A stretch of 64,000 bases of DNA, taken from Diplonema japonicum. Lineage: Eukaryota > Euglenozoa > Diplonemea > Diplonemida > Diplonemidae. The notes under the pieces are model-generated. The model saw only the letters and a list, made by a program, of their open reading frames with translations. It had not been told where the DNA came from and searched no databases. The first letter of the stretch is position 1. Each line of letters begins with the position of its first letter. Below, piece after piece: positions 39,549-48,045 of this stretch. Position numbers and translations under genes: made by a program. The stretch lies in the NCBI GenBank assembly GCA_964019335.1, contig OZ025750.1, forward strand, positions 1 to 64,000. Direction: 5' to 3'.

Positions 39549-40396
39549 GCAAGACTCCACACCCGGACACGGTGACCTTACACCGCCATCAGCTGTATGA
39601 GTGTGCCTGTGCACAAGAGGAACTGGCACTAGACGGAATGGAGCCGTTGCGCAACAGATCAGGATGGCCCCTAGTCTGGAGCTGCACGCGATACTGCCGA
39701 GGGGGCATGTCTTCGCACACCTGGAGAAGCTGCAGCGATACATGGCTGTGGTGGTCGGGAAACGGGATGTGGAGCTCATGCAAATAGACAACGCCAGCAC
39801 ACAGCCGCTGCCGTGGGTACGCGATGTGGAGGGAAGGAGATGCCTCGTGCCAACGGCGGGGGAGCTCGAAGGAGTGGGAGGAATCGTCGCAGAATTCTTG
39901 AACCCGCTGCTGCAGTGGTTGTCACAGCAACGAAGGGTGAAGGAGGACACCAGCTCTGAAGTGTCAGCGGTGGAATTGGCCATCGACTTCGAATGGACGA
40001 CAGGCAAGTTACTGGGAGGTCTGCTGGAAGATAGGGCTCGCAAGATCAAAGCACTGATAAGAAAGCTGAACACGGCATGCAGGGCACGGAAGAAGCCACG
40101 CCCCTTCCCAGCGGATGAACAGAAGAGAGTGAAGTCCCTCATCGCAATAGGTGGGAAGACGGCTATGGGTTTCGCCAGGAGGCCCATCTTCGCCACCCAC
40201 TCCACGCACGACAAGCTGATGGAACTGAAAGCCGCTTACAAGCGAGACCGCATCACACGACTCCGCAAGACGCTCAAGGCCTCGATTGGAACGAAAGCAA
40301 TGCTCCAGAAGGGGAGTATAAATAGATAGCCCCCCCCAACCCACCCAAGGGCGGCCCTCCATGAGGGGGTTTGTCCTGCACTTTGAGTTTTTTTTT
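39549..40396 (+). mobile_element. LINE-1 fragment b (5'-truncated)
   Basis: Begins directly after an 18-T run, in the zinc finger (CKTPHPDTVTLHRHQLYEC), has one frame shift near 39670, then the conserved C-terminal domain (VELAIDFEWTTGKLLGG, FPADEQKRVKSLIAIGGK, RRPIFATHSTHDKLMELKAA) to TAG 40327-40329 and the 3' end cctgcactttgag plus T-run. It is a diverged relative of LINE-1a, and lies just after the broken LRR gene. Confidence 0.87.
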
Positions 40397-40575
40397 TCAC
40401 ACTGCTGCGTCTGATCGGTTTGCTGGCTGCTGTGGTGGGGGGTAGTATTACCTGCCTGACTTCCGGCGGGTTGGCGGGTTGTTGTGGCTGGGGTCTCTCT
40501 TCAAGGAACACCATCGCTTCTTCGGGGAAAAAACCCTCCAAACAAACTTTTCCCCACCCTTATAACGCGATTTTT
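40396..40575. repeat. Rearranged 3'-flank module
   Basis: cacactgctgcgtctgatcg gtttgctggctgctg is the reverse complement of the module start at 2360-2392, while aaacaaacttttccccaccc ttataacgcgatt (40538-40572) is in direct orientation. So the LRR-gene 3' flank has been split and part of it inverted beside the LINE-1b insertion. Confidence 0.6.
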
Positions 40576-40789
40576 TAAAAAAAAAGAAATTTTAATCTAA
40601 GAAACCAAATGAAGTGTAAACAAATAGAAAGAAAAAAAAAAGGAAAGAAAGAAAAAAATAACATAAACCCCAACAAACCCTCTTCCCCCATGTGCATCAA
40701 AAAAAAAAAAAAATAAAAAAAAAAAATAAAAAAAAAATCCCGAGGACTGGCAGCCAACGGAGGAAAAAAAAAAAAAAAAAAAAAAAGAG

Positions 40790-41100
40790 GAACTGGCCGT
40801 TGTTTGTACGTTGTATGTCCTCTGCCCTTTAGCGCCACACCTCGCACAGTGAACCGCAGTGTCACCGTGCGAGGTGTCGCACTCCTCGAAGATGCAATCC
40901 GCGAGGTGAGGGGCGCGAGTGCTTCCCGATGGGTACTCGAGGTCCGCGTATTGGACCAGATCATCCCAGTCTAGTGCCGTCATTTTGTTTGTACGTGCCG
41001 GGTAAAACCTGGAGAAGTTTGTCAACCCGAAACACGTTGCCAACGTTCCCCTTTTGTTTAGACAAGTCAAAGACTCGTTCTTGCAAAAAAAAAAAAAAAA
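40790..41100 (-). repeat. Dispersed repeat, long form
   Basis: Read on the minus strand: gcaagaacgagtctttgact tgtctaaa ... cacgtacaaacaa, then an extra about 190 bp, then gtacaaacaacggccagttcctc and a T-run. The ends match 21745-21872. The extra part can encode CIFEECDTSHGDTAVHCARCGAKG, a Cys-rich stretch. The short form looks like a deletion between the two gtacaaacaa copies. Confidence 0.6.
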
Positions 41101-41645
41101 AAAGCCATTAGCCAACTGTGGAAAGAGAATTCCCATGTCACAAAAGGCGCTAGAACAATAACACAGGCCGACACGAAAGCACGAACGTCTCAACACACTT
41201 CCGTTGGCTCCACACAGCCCAGCTGGGTGGGGTCGGTCTGGCTAGACCAAGAGGAGGTGGAATTTTAAAATAATAAAAAAAAAAAACCTTAGTTTCATTT
41301 TCGAGTTGAGGTTTTAGATGCTCACAATTTTCGCCAAAGATTCCTTCCCTTCTTGTGAAGCGAGAAAAATATAAAACTTCTTCGTCTCTCATGTTTAGCA
41401 GTCCCTCCCCCCACTTTCTTTCTTTCTTTTTCCCCATCCTCTTTTCACCTCTTCCCCCTACTGTGCTGAACTCCTACAACTAGGAACTACTGGAGACGAC
41501 CCTACGCAATGTAGGAGTGCCGGCCCGGCGTGCTACGAGGGTGATAGGCTATGCAGGGTCTCACAGACCTCGCACCCTATGATTTTAGTTTCCACCTTTT
41601 CCTTTTCCACTTCTTGACTTTTAACTTCCCTTCTGCTCTCCCGAC
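41101..41645. other. Gene-free spacer
   Basis: AT-rich with short homopolymers; nothing recognised. Confidence 0.4.
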
Positions 41646-41925
41646 ATGGTTTCCGTCCCGGGTATGACGTTAAACTGCGTCCGCCGACGCATTTGGGTCA
41701 ACATTCTCTGATGACCAAGCCGTCTTTTTCCGTTTCTTCTCCCCTTCTCTTTGTTATGTTATTTTCATTATTCTTTCTGGCGATAGACTGATACGGGCCA
41801 TGGAAGCAACCTCTGCTTAATTCCTGGTACGTGGGAGGCTCCTCTTGAGGATGTCAGTCACCTTTTCCCTTTTTTACTCGACTCTCTGTTTTCGTATGCA
41901 GTATTTATTCTTTCCCACCCCCTTT
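41646..41925 (+). repeat. Upstream-module repeat, copy 2
   Basis: Matches 14135-14385 with small insertions (an extra ccatggaagcaacctctgct near 41798). Contains gttttcgtatgcagtattta and is followed by cttaaaaccatttcag at 41955-41970, a good acceptor-like site without a convincing gene after it. Confidence 0.65.
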
Positions 41926-41970
41926 TTATCTATTTCTTCGCTTCTTCATCCTAACTTAAAACCATTTCAG

Positions 41971-42541
41971 CTACCTCCCCGTGATGTGGCCCAACTGGCA
42001 GCGGTTTGCATAGCGCAAGAGCGCCTAAACTATGGCTCGCAAACTAGTCAACTTTGGGGAGCATCAACTCACATGCAACAATCTTACCTAACTCATAGAA
42101 AGCGGTATTCCCAAGCACTGCTTCAGTTGGCCTGTCATCTCTTATTTGGACGAAGAAGCGCTCGTTCTTTACATGCCCTCTCAGTTTCAGCTACCACTGA
42201 TCACAAACCTGCAAGAAACATGAGGGAAAAAAAAATAAAGTTACTTTTATTTTTTTGATGTTTCTCGCTAAAACAAGGGAAAATATAAATAAAGTCTACT
42301 TTATTTATAGGGTCCCCAGCCAAAAACACTAGGGAGGGGGGGGGCAAAAAGATAAAATAAAAAAAAAAGAAAAAAAAAATGCCTACTCGAAGACCCTGAG
42401 TCGAACGTGCACAACCTGTGCCTCACGCAAGCCGACTTCCGCACCGGCGATCGACAATTGAGCAGGTAATGCTCCTGTCCCAAACCTTGTGATTCCTCAC
42501 AAAAGGGGCAACCCCTGCCCCCCGTGGACCTACGAATATAA
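41971..42541. other. Spacer before the broken Ubl gene
   Basis: A frame (41845-42258) has no recognisable domain. The short repeat ttcctcacaaaaggggcaac (42492) matches 8582. The A-rich leader normal for Ubl genes lies further up (42355-42379) than usual. Confidence 0.4.
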
Positions 42542-43125
42542 ATGCCAACACAAACCCTTCAAATGAAGGCACCTTGCGGGACAGTGAGCGTGGAGGTGGA
42601 AGGAGGCGACAAGATAGAAACACTAAAGGCGATGACCGCCTCGTCAACAGGGTTGGATGTGGAGTACCTCACGCTGGTATACGAGGGAGAAGAGCTGAAG
42701 GAAGGCAACAAAGTGTGCGAGCATGGTACTGGTAGGACTGAGCAAGAGACAACTCGCGCTTGACCTGATTAAAGAGAACGGGTGGGAGGACCTGGAGACG
42801 TTAGACACAGCAGCGGTACTGAGAGGAGACTTGCCAAGGGTGTGGGAGGACGTAACTTATTCAAAGGTCTTAGCAGTGATGTGTGAAGGGGGACTTTGTG
42901 ATGATAACAAGCTTGGAGACATGCTTGTGCTTCTCGCAGCAAGAGGCTTCATGAAGAGCGTGGAGGTTCTATTGTCGCACGATGTCCCGCGGGCTCACCA
43001 CCTTCTGCGGAAGCGAAGCTATAGAGTACATGTTAAACGGAAGATGAAGAGAAAAGAAAAAAAAAAAAGAGAGAAAAAAGAAATAACTAACAAATACCGT
43101 ATTTCTTTTGAATCTGAACGCCTCT
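42542..43125 (+). pseudogene. Broken Ubl-ankyrin paralogue
   Basis: The first about 60 codons (MPTQTLQMKAPCGTVSVEVE...) are almost identical to the gene at 30794, at DNA level too. A deletion near 42720 shifts the frame; the continuation in another frame reads LSKRQLALDLIKENGWEDLE, then LAVMCEGGLCDDNKLGDMLV, parallel to but diverged from the linker of 30794, and it ends after one partial repeat in A-rich sequence (KRKMKRKEKKK). The contrast between a near-identical 5' part and a diverged rest suggests that a 5' segment was copied onto another family member. Confidence 0.8.
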
Positions 43126-43157
43126 AAGCCAGAACCCAGGCTAAGGTGATACTGACT

Positions 43158-43240
43158 AGTTTCTTGTCGGTTCAAAGGCAGTACGTTTTCGTCGTGAAGT
43201 TGTATTGTTTTTTTTGGTTCTCTGCCCTGTCTCCTGGTGT
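43158..43240 (-). mobile_element. Penelope-like element fragment
   Basis: tttcttgtcggttcaaaggc agtacgttttcgtcgtgaag ttgtattgttttttttggttctctgccc matches 48758-48835, inside the reverse transcriptase remnant on the minus strand. A second copy shows that sequence is a dispersed element. Confidence 0.7.
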
Positions 43241-43415
43241 AGTGCCGTCATCGTGGCCGTTGCCTTCTTCGTTTTCCTTTTCTCCTTGCCCTCCGCAAAC
43301 CCCTTGAGGGTCCCATATAGGTATCAGACCACGACTAGTTTGCTGTGGCACGTTGCAGTCTTTCTGTTCGACAGTTTAAAAAAAAAAAAAAGAAAAAAAG
43401 AAAAATAATAATAAT

Positions 43416-43784
43416 ATGTCGGTGGCACTGAACGTCGTCCTGCCCAGCAAAGATGTCCTGACGCTGGAGGCCACTGGGAGCACGACTGTGTTGGAGTTGA
43501 AGAAGGAGATTGCAAATCTTGCGAATCTCGATGTTTCAACGCTCATCATGACGCATGACGGGGAAGAGCTCGGCAGCGAGGATGACACCAGAAAGGTGAT
43601 GGACTGTGCTTTTGAAGACCAGAGCGAACTGACTGTCGGCATCAGCGTCCGGACAGCGATCATTGAGCATCTAAAGGAATGCGGGTGGACAACAAGTGCT
43701 GATGACATTTACGAAGCTTTGGCCCACTTCGACAATCCTGACAATGATGATGACAAGCCTGATGCATGCGTTCTCGGGATATGA
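43416..43784 (+). CDS. Short ubiquitin-like protein, possibly truncated
   Basis: A 122-residue protein: ubiquitin-like domain (SVALNVVLPSKDVLTLEATG, STTVLELKKEIANL, LIMTHDGEELGSEDDTRKV, FEDQSELTVGIS) followed by RTAIIEHLKECGWTTSADDI, the start of the linker found in the ankyrin relatives (QIAMDLLKMKGWTDP). It ends soon after at TGA 43782-43784, 21 bp before a LINE-3 tail (43805). So the gene may have lost its repeat part by the LINE insertion. ATG follows an A-rich leader, as for other Ubl genes. Confidence 0.78.
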   Translation: MSVALNVVLPSKDVLTLEATGSTTVLELKKEIANLANLDVSTLIMTHDGEELGSEDDTRKVMDCAFEDQSELTVGISVRTAIIEHLKECGWTTSADDIYEALAHFDNPDNDDDKPDACVLGI

Positions 43785-43804
43785 TGTCTTTCATTTGGTA
43801 GTGG

Positions 43805-43876
43805 ATGAGAACAAGGGGGGCGTCTCACAAAGACTTCCTTTAACTCATATACTTTCTTTTTTTTTTTTTTTCCCTA
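43805..43876 (+). mobile_element. LINE-3 tail (severely 5'-truncated)
   Basis: gatgagaacaaggggggcgt ctcacaaagacttcctttaa ctcatata and a T-run equal the last about 55 bp of LINE-3 (12027-12072 and 56265-56310). Confidence 0.8.
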
Positions 43877-43940
43877 CTACGGTCCTAAGGCACCACCACA
43901 ACAGAAGGGATCAAACACCAGATGAGTTGATTGTCTACTC
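43877..43940 (+). mobile_element. LINE-2 tail (severely 5'-truncated)
   Basis: ctactacggtcctaaggcac caccacaacagaagggatca aacaccagatgagttgattg tc matches 37388-37452 of LINE-2b. It begins straight after the T-run of the LINE-3 tail. Confidence 0.8.
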
Positions 43941-44526
43941 CTTTTTTTTTCCTCTCCTTTATTTTTGCTTTTTTTTTTTTTTTCTGCCTGTATTACCTAT
44001 CCCACACACATTGGGTCAAAAAAAAAAATGCAAAAGTAATCTTTTCTTTTCGTTTCCTTTTTTTTTTTTTTATATAACTCGAGCCGGGTTTTTCAAGGGT
44101 GGGAGTGAAAATAAGATTTTACTTTATGTCACTCTCAGCTTTTGACCTATTCCACCTAGGTTTAGGGCAAGTTACAGCAAGATCAACGCCATCATCCAAC
44201 GAAACTTCGGTAAAAAAATGCAGAGCTTTCCCAGGGTTGCACTTCTTTTGAAGAAGGCCATGAGGTGAAAAAGAGCTTCGGTGTTTAGTCAGGAACAAAT
44301 GAAAGAGTATCTGAATGGAATTCAGCGACCCCTACAACATAGTGCGTCAGGCATATGCAGCTTGCATGTTTGCAAGCGGGATGAGGACAAGGAGTCGCAC
44401 AAACTGAAATTTAGCGCGACGGTGTATCTCCCACACCCTGTAACCCAAATCCCACTTTTCACTTGTTGTAACCCTGTAACCTCCCACCCTTTCAAACCCG
44501 GCTCTTGTTAAATAAAACAACGTATT
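43941..44526. other. Spacer with T-runs
   Basis: No supported gene; 44281-44511 is a 76-codon frame without a recognisable domain. gtgaaaataagatttta at 44106 repeats the terminal sequence of the MITE at 44528. Confidence 0.4.
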
Positions 44527-44527
44527 A

Positions 44528-44687
44528 GTGAAAATAAGAGCATTATTCCACTTGTGGTGGCAGGTTTAACTCGTAGCTTTTTACTTCTACTAAACGGGAT
44601 ATTAGTTCAGCGAAGCGAGTGAACTAAGATCCCTACTCGTTAAACCCCCTGCCACCACGCGTGAAATAATGCTATCTTATTTTCACT
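44528..44687. mobile_element. PIF/Harbinger-like MITE (160 bp)
   Basis: Near-complete palindrome: GTGAAAATAAGAGCATTATT at the left, AATAATGCTATCTTATTTTCAC at the right, and inner arms ggtggcaggtttaac / gttaaaccccctgccacc. Flanked by TTA on both sides, the three-base target duplication of PIF/Harbinger. The centre has a small palindrome gttcagcgaagcgagtgaac. It could fold into a long hairpin if transcribed. Confidence 0.8.
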
Positions 44688-44825
44688 TAATAAATAGCTA
44701 TTTTTTTTGCCGTAGGGCTTTCGGGATTGATGGCAGACTGCTGAGGCAGAGGGGTTGTGCGCTGACGGCTTATACGAAAAACGCCCACCTTTAAAAGCTC
44801 AACCCTTTTTTTTTTTTTTTATAAT

Positions 44826-45074
44826 GTTTTATGTTTCAACAAAATAGGTTTTCTTCGATTGTATTTCGTGCTCAGAGGGATCGGAGGATATAAAGAAGAG
44901 CCTTTTTTTTTTGGACGCCCCGACACTCCGGCATTTTTCTCTCCGGAATCTTTCGCTTTGCAGTAGTTTTTATTTTTCTTTCTTTTATTTTCTTGCTACA
45001 TTATATCTCAACAAATAGGTTTTCTTCGATAGAATTTCGTGCTCAGGGGGATCGGGAGGATATAAAGAAGAGCA
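44826..45074 (+). repeat. Duplicated leader of Ubl-LRR gene 3
   Basis: caacaaaataggttttcttc gattgtatttcgtgctcaga ggg...ggatataaagaagagc (44838-44902) recurs at 45008-45074 just before the ATG. The DNA between has T-runs and ctccggcatttttctctccg gaatc, reminiscent of mariner subterminal repeats. Either copy could supply an acceptor (aaatag). Confidence 0.6.
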
Positions 45075-45086
45075 GAAGAAGATAAA

Positions 45087-46301
45087 ATGAGCATCACAGT
45101 GTTTGTGAAGACGAAAGCAGGGGTTCACGATGTGGAAGTGGCTGGGACAGAGACAGTGGGAAGCCTGTACAGGAAAGCGGTGCGTGCTGCTGGCTTGCTT
45201 GAAAGGATGTTCAAACTGGTTTGGGAGGGAAAGGTGCTGAGCAGGTTTGGGGATGAAGATGTTCAGGGGACCGAGCTCGTGGAGGGGGCTGTTGTCGATG
45301 TGGTTCCGGGCACAGTGGTAGGGCTGACTGAGTTGAAGGAGAGTCCTGAAGTGAAACTGGAGCTTGAAAGGCTTGTGGCGGCAGACCCCGAGCTGGTTCT
45401 TGAGGTCGATGTAGGTGATTCGACAGACAAGGTGGTGTGCATGAAGCTGATGGACCTCCCTTATGGACTTCAGGGCCTCGTTGTCACCGACTCCACAAAC
45501 CGCGTCAGGGACATCGGTGATGATTTTCTTTCTGGTAGCCTTTGCTCACTGGAGTCTCTCGATTTGAAGTTGGAGCTCAACACCATTGGTGACAACTTCC
45601 TTAAATTCCTTAGCTCGTCGTCTATTAGCTTCGGGGATGCTAGTTTCCTTAACAATGTTACTTCTATCGGCGGTGGCTTCTTGTCGGACTCAGAATTGCA
45701 AACCGTGGATTTGACATCATTCACCAACGTTACCTCAATTGGCAATTCCTTCCTGTCTAGATGCTCTGAATTGCAAACCGTGGATTTGACATCCTTCACC
45801 AACGTCACCACCATTGGCGATCGCTTCCTGTCTTCATGCTCTGGATTGCAAACTGTGGATTTGGCAGTCTTCACCAACGTTACCTCAATTGGCATTTACT
45901 TCTTGTATTCATGCTCTGGATTGCAAACTGTGGATTTGACATCCTTCACCAACGTTACCACCATATGCGATGGCTTCCTGTCTTCATGCTCTGGGTTGCA
46001 AACCGTGGATTTGACATCCTTCACCAACGTTGCCTCAATTGGCGATGGCTTCCTGTCTTCATGCTCTGGATTACAAGCTGTGGATTTAACATCCTTCACC
46101 AACGTCACCAGCATTGGCGATTACTTCCTGTCTTCATGCTCTGGATTACAAGCTGTGGATTTAACATCCTGCACCAACGTCACCAGCATTGGCGATTACT
46201 TCCTGTCTTCATGCTCTGGATTGCAAACCGTTGATTTAACATCTTTCACCAACGTAACCTCAATTGGTGGACACGGACAGCCCGACCAGCGCAACGAGTA
46301 G
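45087..46301 (+). CDS. Ubiquitin-like + LRR protein 3, C-terminus cut by an insertion
   Basis: 404 codons. Residues 1-75 are ubiquitin-like (MSITVFVKTKAGVHDVEVAG, TETVGSLYRKAV, LVWEGKVLSR, VEGAVVDVVPG), close to the gene at 18032. The shared linker (RLVAADPELVLEVDVGDSTD) follows; then eight nearly identical 25-residue LRRs (LQTVDLTSFTNVTSIGNSFL + SSCSG) with 75-nt units. The eighth unit breaks at 46262 (TSIGG) into HGQPDQRNE and TAG; that junction is where unrelated Pro/Thr-rich sequence starts in another frame. The protein may still be made, but it lacks a natural end. Nucleotide identity to the repeats at 1986 and 38341 is very high. Confidence 0.85.
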   Translation: MSITVFVKTKAGVHDVEVAGTETVGSLYRKAVRAAGLLERMFKLVWEGKVLSRFGDEDVQGTELVEGAVVDVVPGTVVGLTELKESPEVKLELERLVAADPELVLEVDVGDSTDKVVCMKLMDLPYGLQGLVVTDSTNRVRDIGDDFLSGSLCSLESLDLKLELNTIGDNFLKFLSSSSISFGDASFLNNVTSIGGGFLSDSELQTVDLTSFTNVTSIGNSFLSRCSELQTVDLTSFTNVTTIGDRFLSSCSGLQTVDLAVFTNVTSIGIYFLYSCSGLQTVDLTSFTNVTTICDGFLSSCSGLQTVDLTSFTNVASIGDGFLSSCSGLQAVDLTSFTNVTSIGDYFLSSCSGLQAVDLTSCTNVTSIGDYFLSSCSGLQTVDLTSFTNVTSIGGHGQPDQRNE

Positions 46302-47986
46302 CGAAAGTAGTGGAGTGATACCACCTGAACCACCCAGGGCACTACAACAAAAAGACACAGGCAAGAAAACCGCTAGCACAGAACCAAAGATCCTCACCGT
46401 CAAGCGTCTTAACGACAAAACTGAAAAGGAGACCGGCCACACCAAAACTACGTGCAGCCATAAGGGAATGGTGCACTCCCGGCTGGCTCCAAGCAATTAT
46501 AAACGCGGCGAGAAAACCACGGGAAGTACCCACAAAGGCCCCTACACCTCCGACGAAGGAACAACCGACGGCAAGGCAGCCAACGCGTAGGGCAGCACAA
46601 CCGACGGAGGAACAAGGACCAGTGCCAAAGCCGCAGCAACCAGCGCAAGCTAACAAGGAACCGCAACAGCCAACACAAAGAACGGCAGCCACCACGCCGA
46701 CACCGAGCAAGGCCAGCAAGGAACCGCAGCCACAGAAACAACAAACGCTGACGTCAATAAGAACACTGTCGCCAAAAACTATAAAGCCGATGCCGACGGC
46801 ACTACCGCCAACAGCACACGACAGCCGGCACCACCAAGACCAACACGACATGAACAACAGGGCCCGTACAGGGCTACCAGACTGGCAACAGCCAACACCG
46901 ATAAGGACAGCACCAAACACACACGAACAACCACAACCGCCAGGTTGGTATACAAGGTACAACCAGGCAAGTTGGCAACATCCAAGCTGTCACCAGCCAA
47001 GGAATGATCAACCAAGTTGGCACCAACCATACAGACACCAACCAAGTTGGCAACAGCCAAGCTGGCAAGCAAAGCACGACCAGCCAAGATGGCACCGGCC
47101 AAAGAACGACCAACCAAGCCGGTACCAACCATACAAACAACAGACAAGCTGGCAGACAAACACGACCAACCAAGTACCACATCAAAGTCAGCTCCACCAC
47201 CGACACCACAGACAGCTGCAACTACAACCCGAACTAACGAGAAGAAAGAGCCTGCAGAAGCGAAAGCAAGAAGAACAAGCCCGTAAAGAAGATAAACCGA
47301 ATGAAGAAGAAAAAGACAAGCCAGAAGAAAAAACGAAAACACACACGCCGCAGAAAAAGGAGACAATAGTAAGAGAGGAAGACACCCCCCAGACTATACA
47401 CTCCTGCACTTCAACAAAAAGCCAAAAGACAACATCGAACGTTGCACTCAATGAAAGCTCAGCCGCCACAAGAATGGAGACACCTCGCACACCGCAAGCC
47501 ACGCCGACGACGGAGACACCTGAGCAAGTACACGAGGACAAAAATACACTCCCCACCAGCACCACCCCTATACCGGATACAACACAGGTGACAACACCCC
47601 CCAAGGAACAAACACCTGAACCAAAAGCGATGACACCTTTAGAGATAAACTTTACCGTAACGCCACTACCACTTACCACCAGCCCTCCAGAGGAAACTGC
47701 GAACCATGACGAAAATCTCCCTACGCCTGCACCAGTTCAAGCCCCCACACCCACAATGGCTCTTACTCCGGCCCATACCCCTACGCCTGCAATAACATCC
47801 ACCCCGCTACCCCCGAACCCCACCAACCTGGACAGCAACACGATCACGACGCCCCCAAGGAACAAATCCTATGACAGTACCCCTTCGAAGACTCCCTCAA
47901 AGAGCATAGTACACCTGGAAGTACACCACGTGAACATACACATACGGGGAGTCCTACAGAAAGGAGCACCTCAACGGTCAGTATAA
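46264..47986 (+). CDS. Pro/Thr/Gln-rich low-complexity reading frames, probably of a mobile element
   Basis: Two frames (46264-46590; then 46622-47986 of 454 codons) encode a very Pro/Thr/Gln/Lys-rich protein with tandem units of the type HQPSWQQPSW / QPRNDQPSWHQPY (about residues 125-190), a charged KQEEQARKEDKPNEEEKDKP segment and a Thr/Pro-rich tail. It starts exactly where the LRR gene is cut and ends at 47986, 60 nt from the convergent Penelope-like reading frames, so it is probably the other coding part of the same insertion. No domain was recognised. Coding status is uncertain: a shift at 46590-46622 separates the frames. Confidence 0.5.
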
Positions 47987-48045
47987 ATCCAATCTAAGAG
48001 AGGAACACAACCTGAACGCGAAAAACGACATCACCGCGAAGGGGG

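Noticed and set aside
46779-47366. Minus-strand frame with apparent membrane helices
   Set aside because: It is the complement of the Pro/Thr/Gln-rich frame, which gives Leu/Val-rich shadows.
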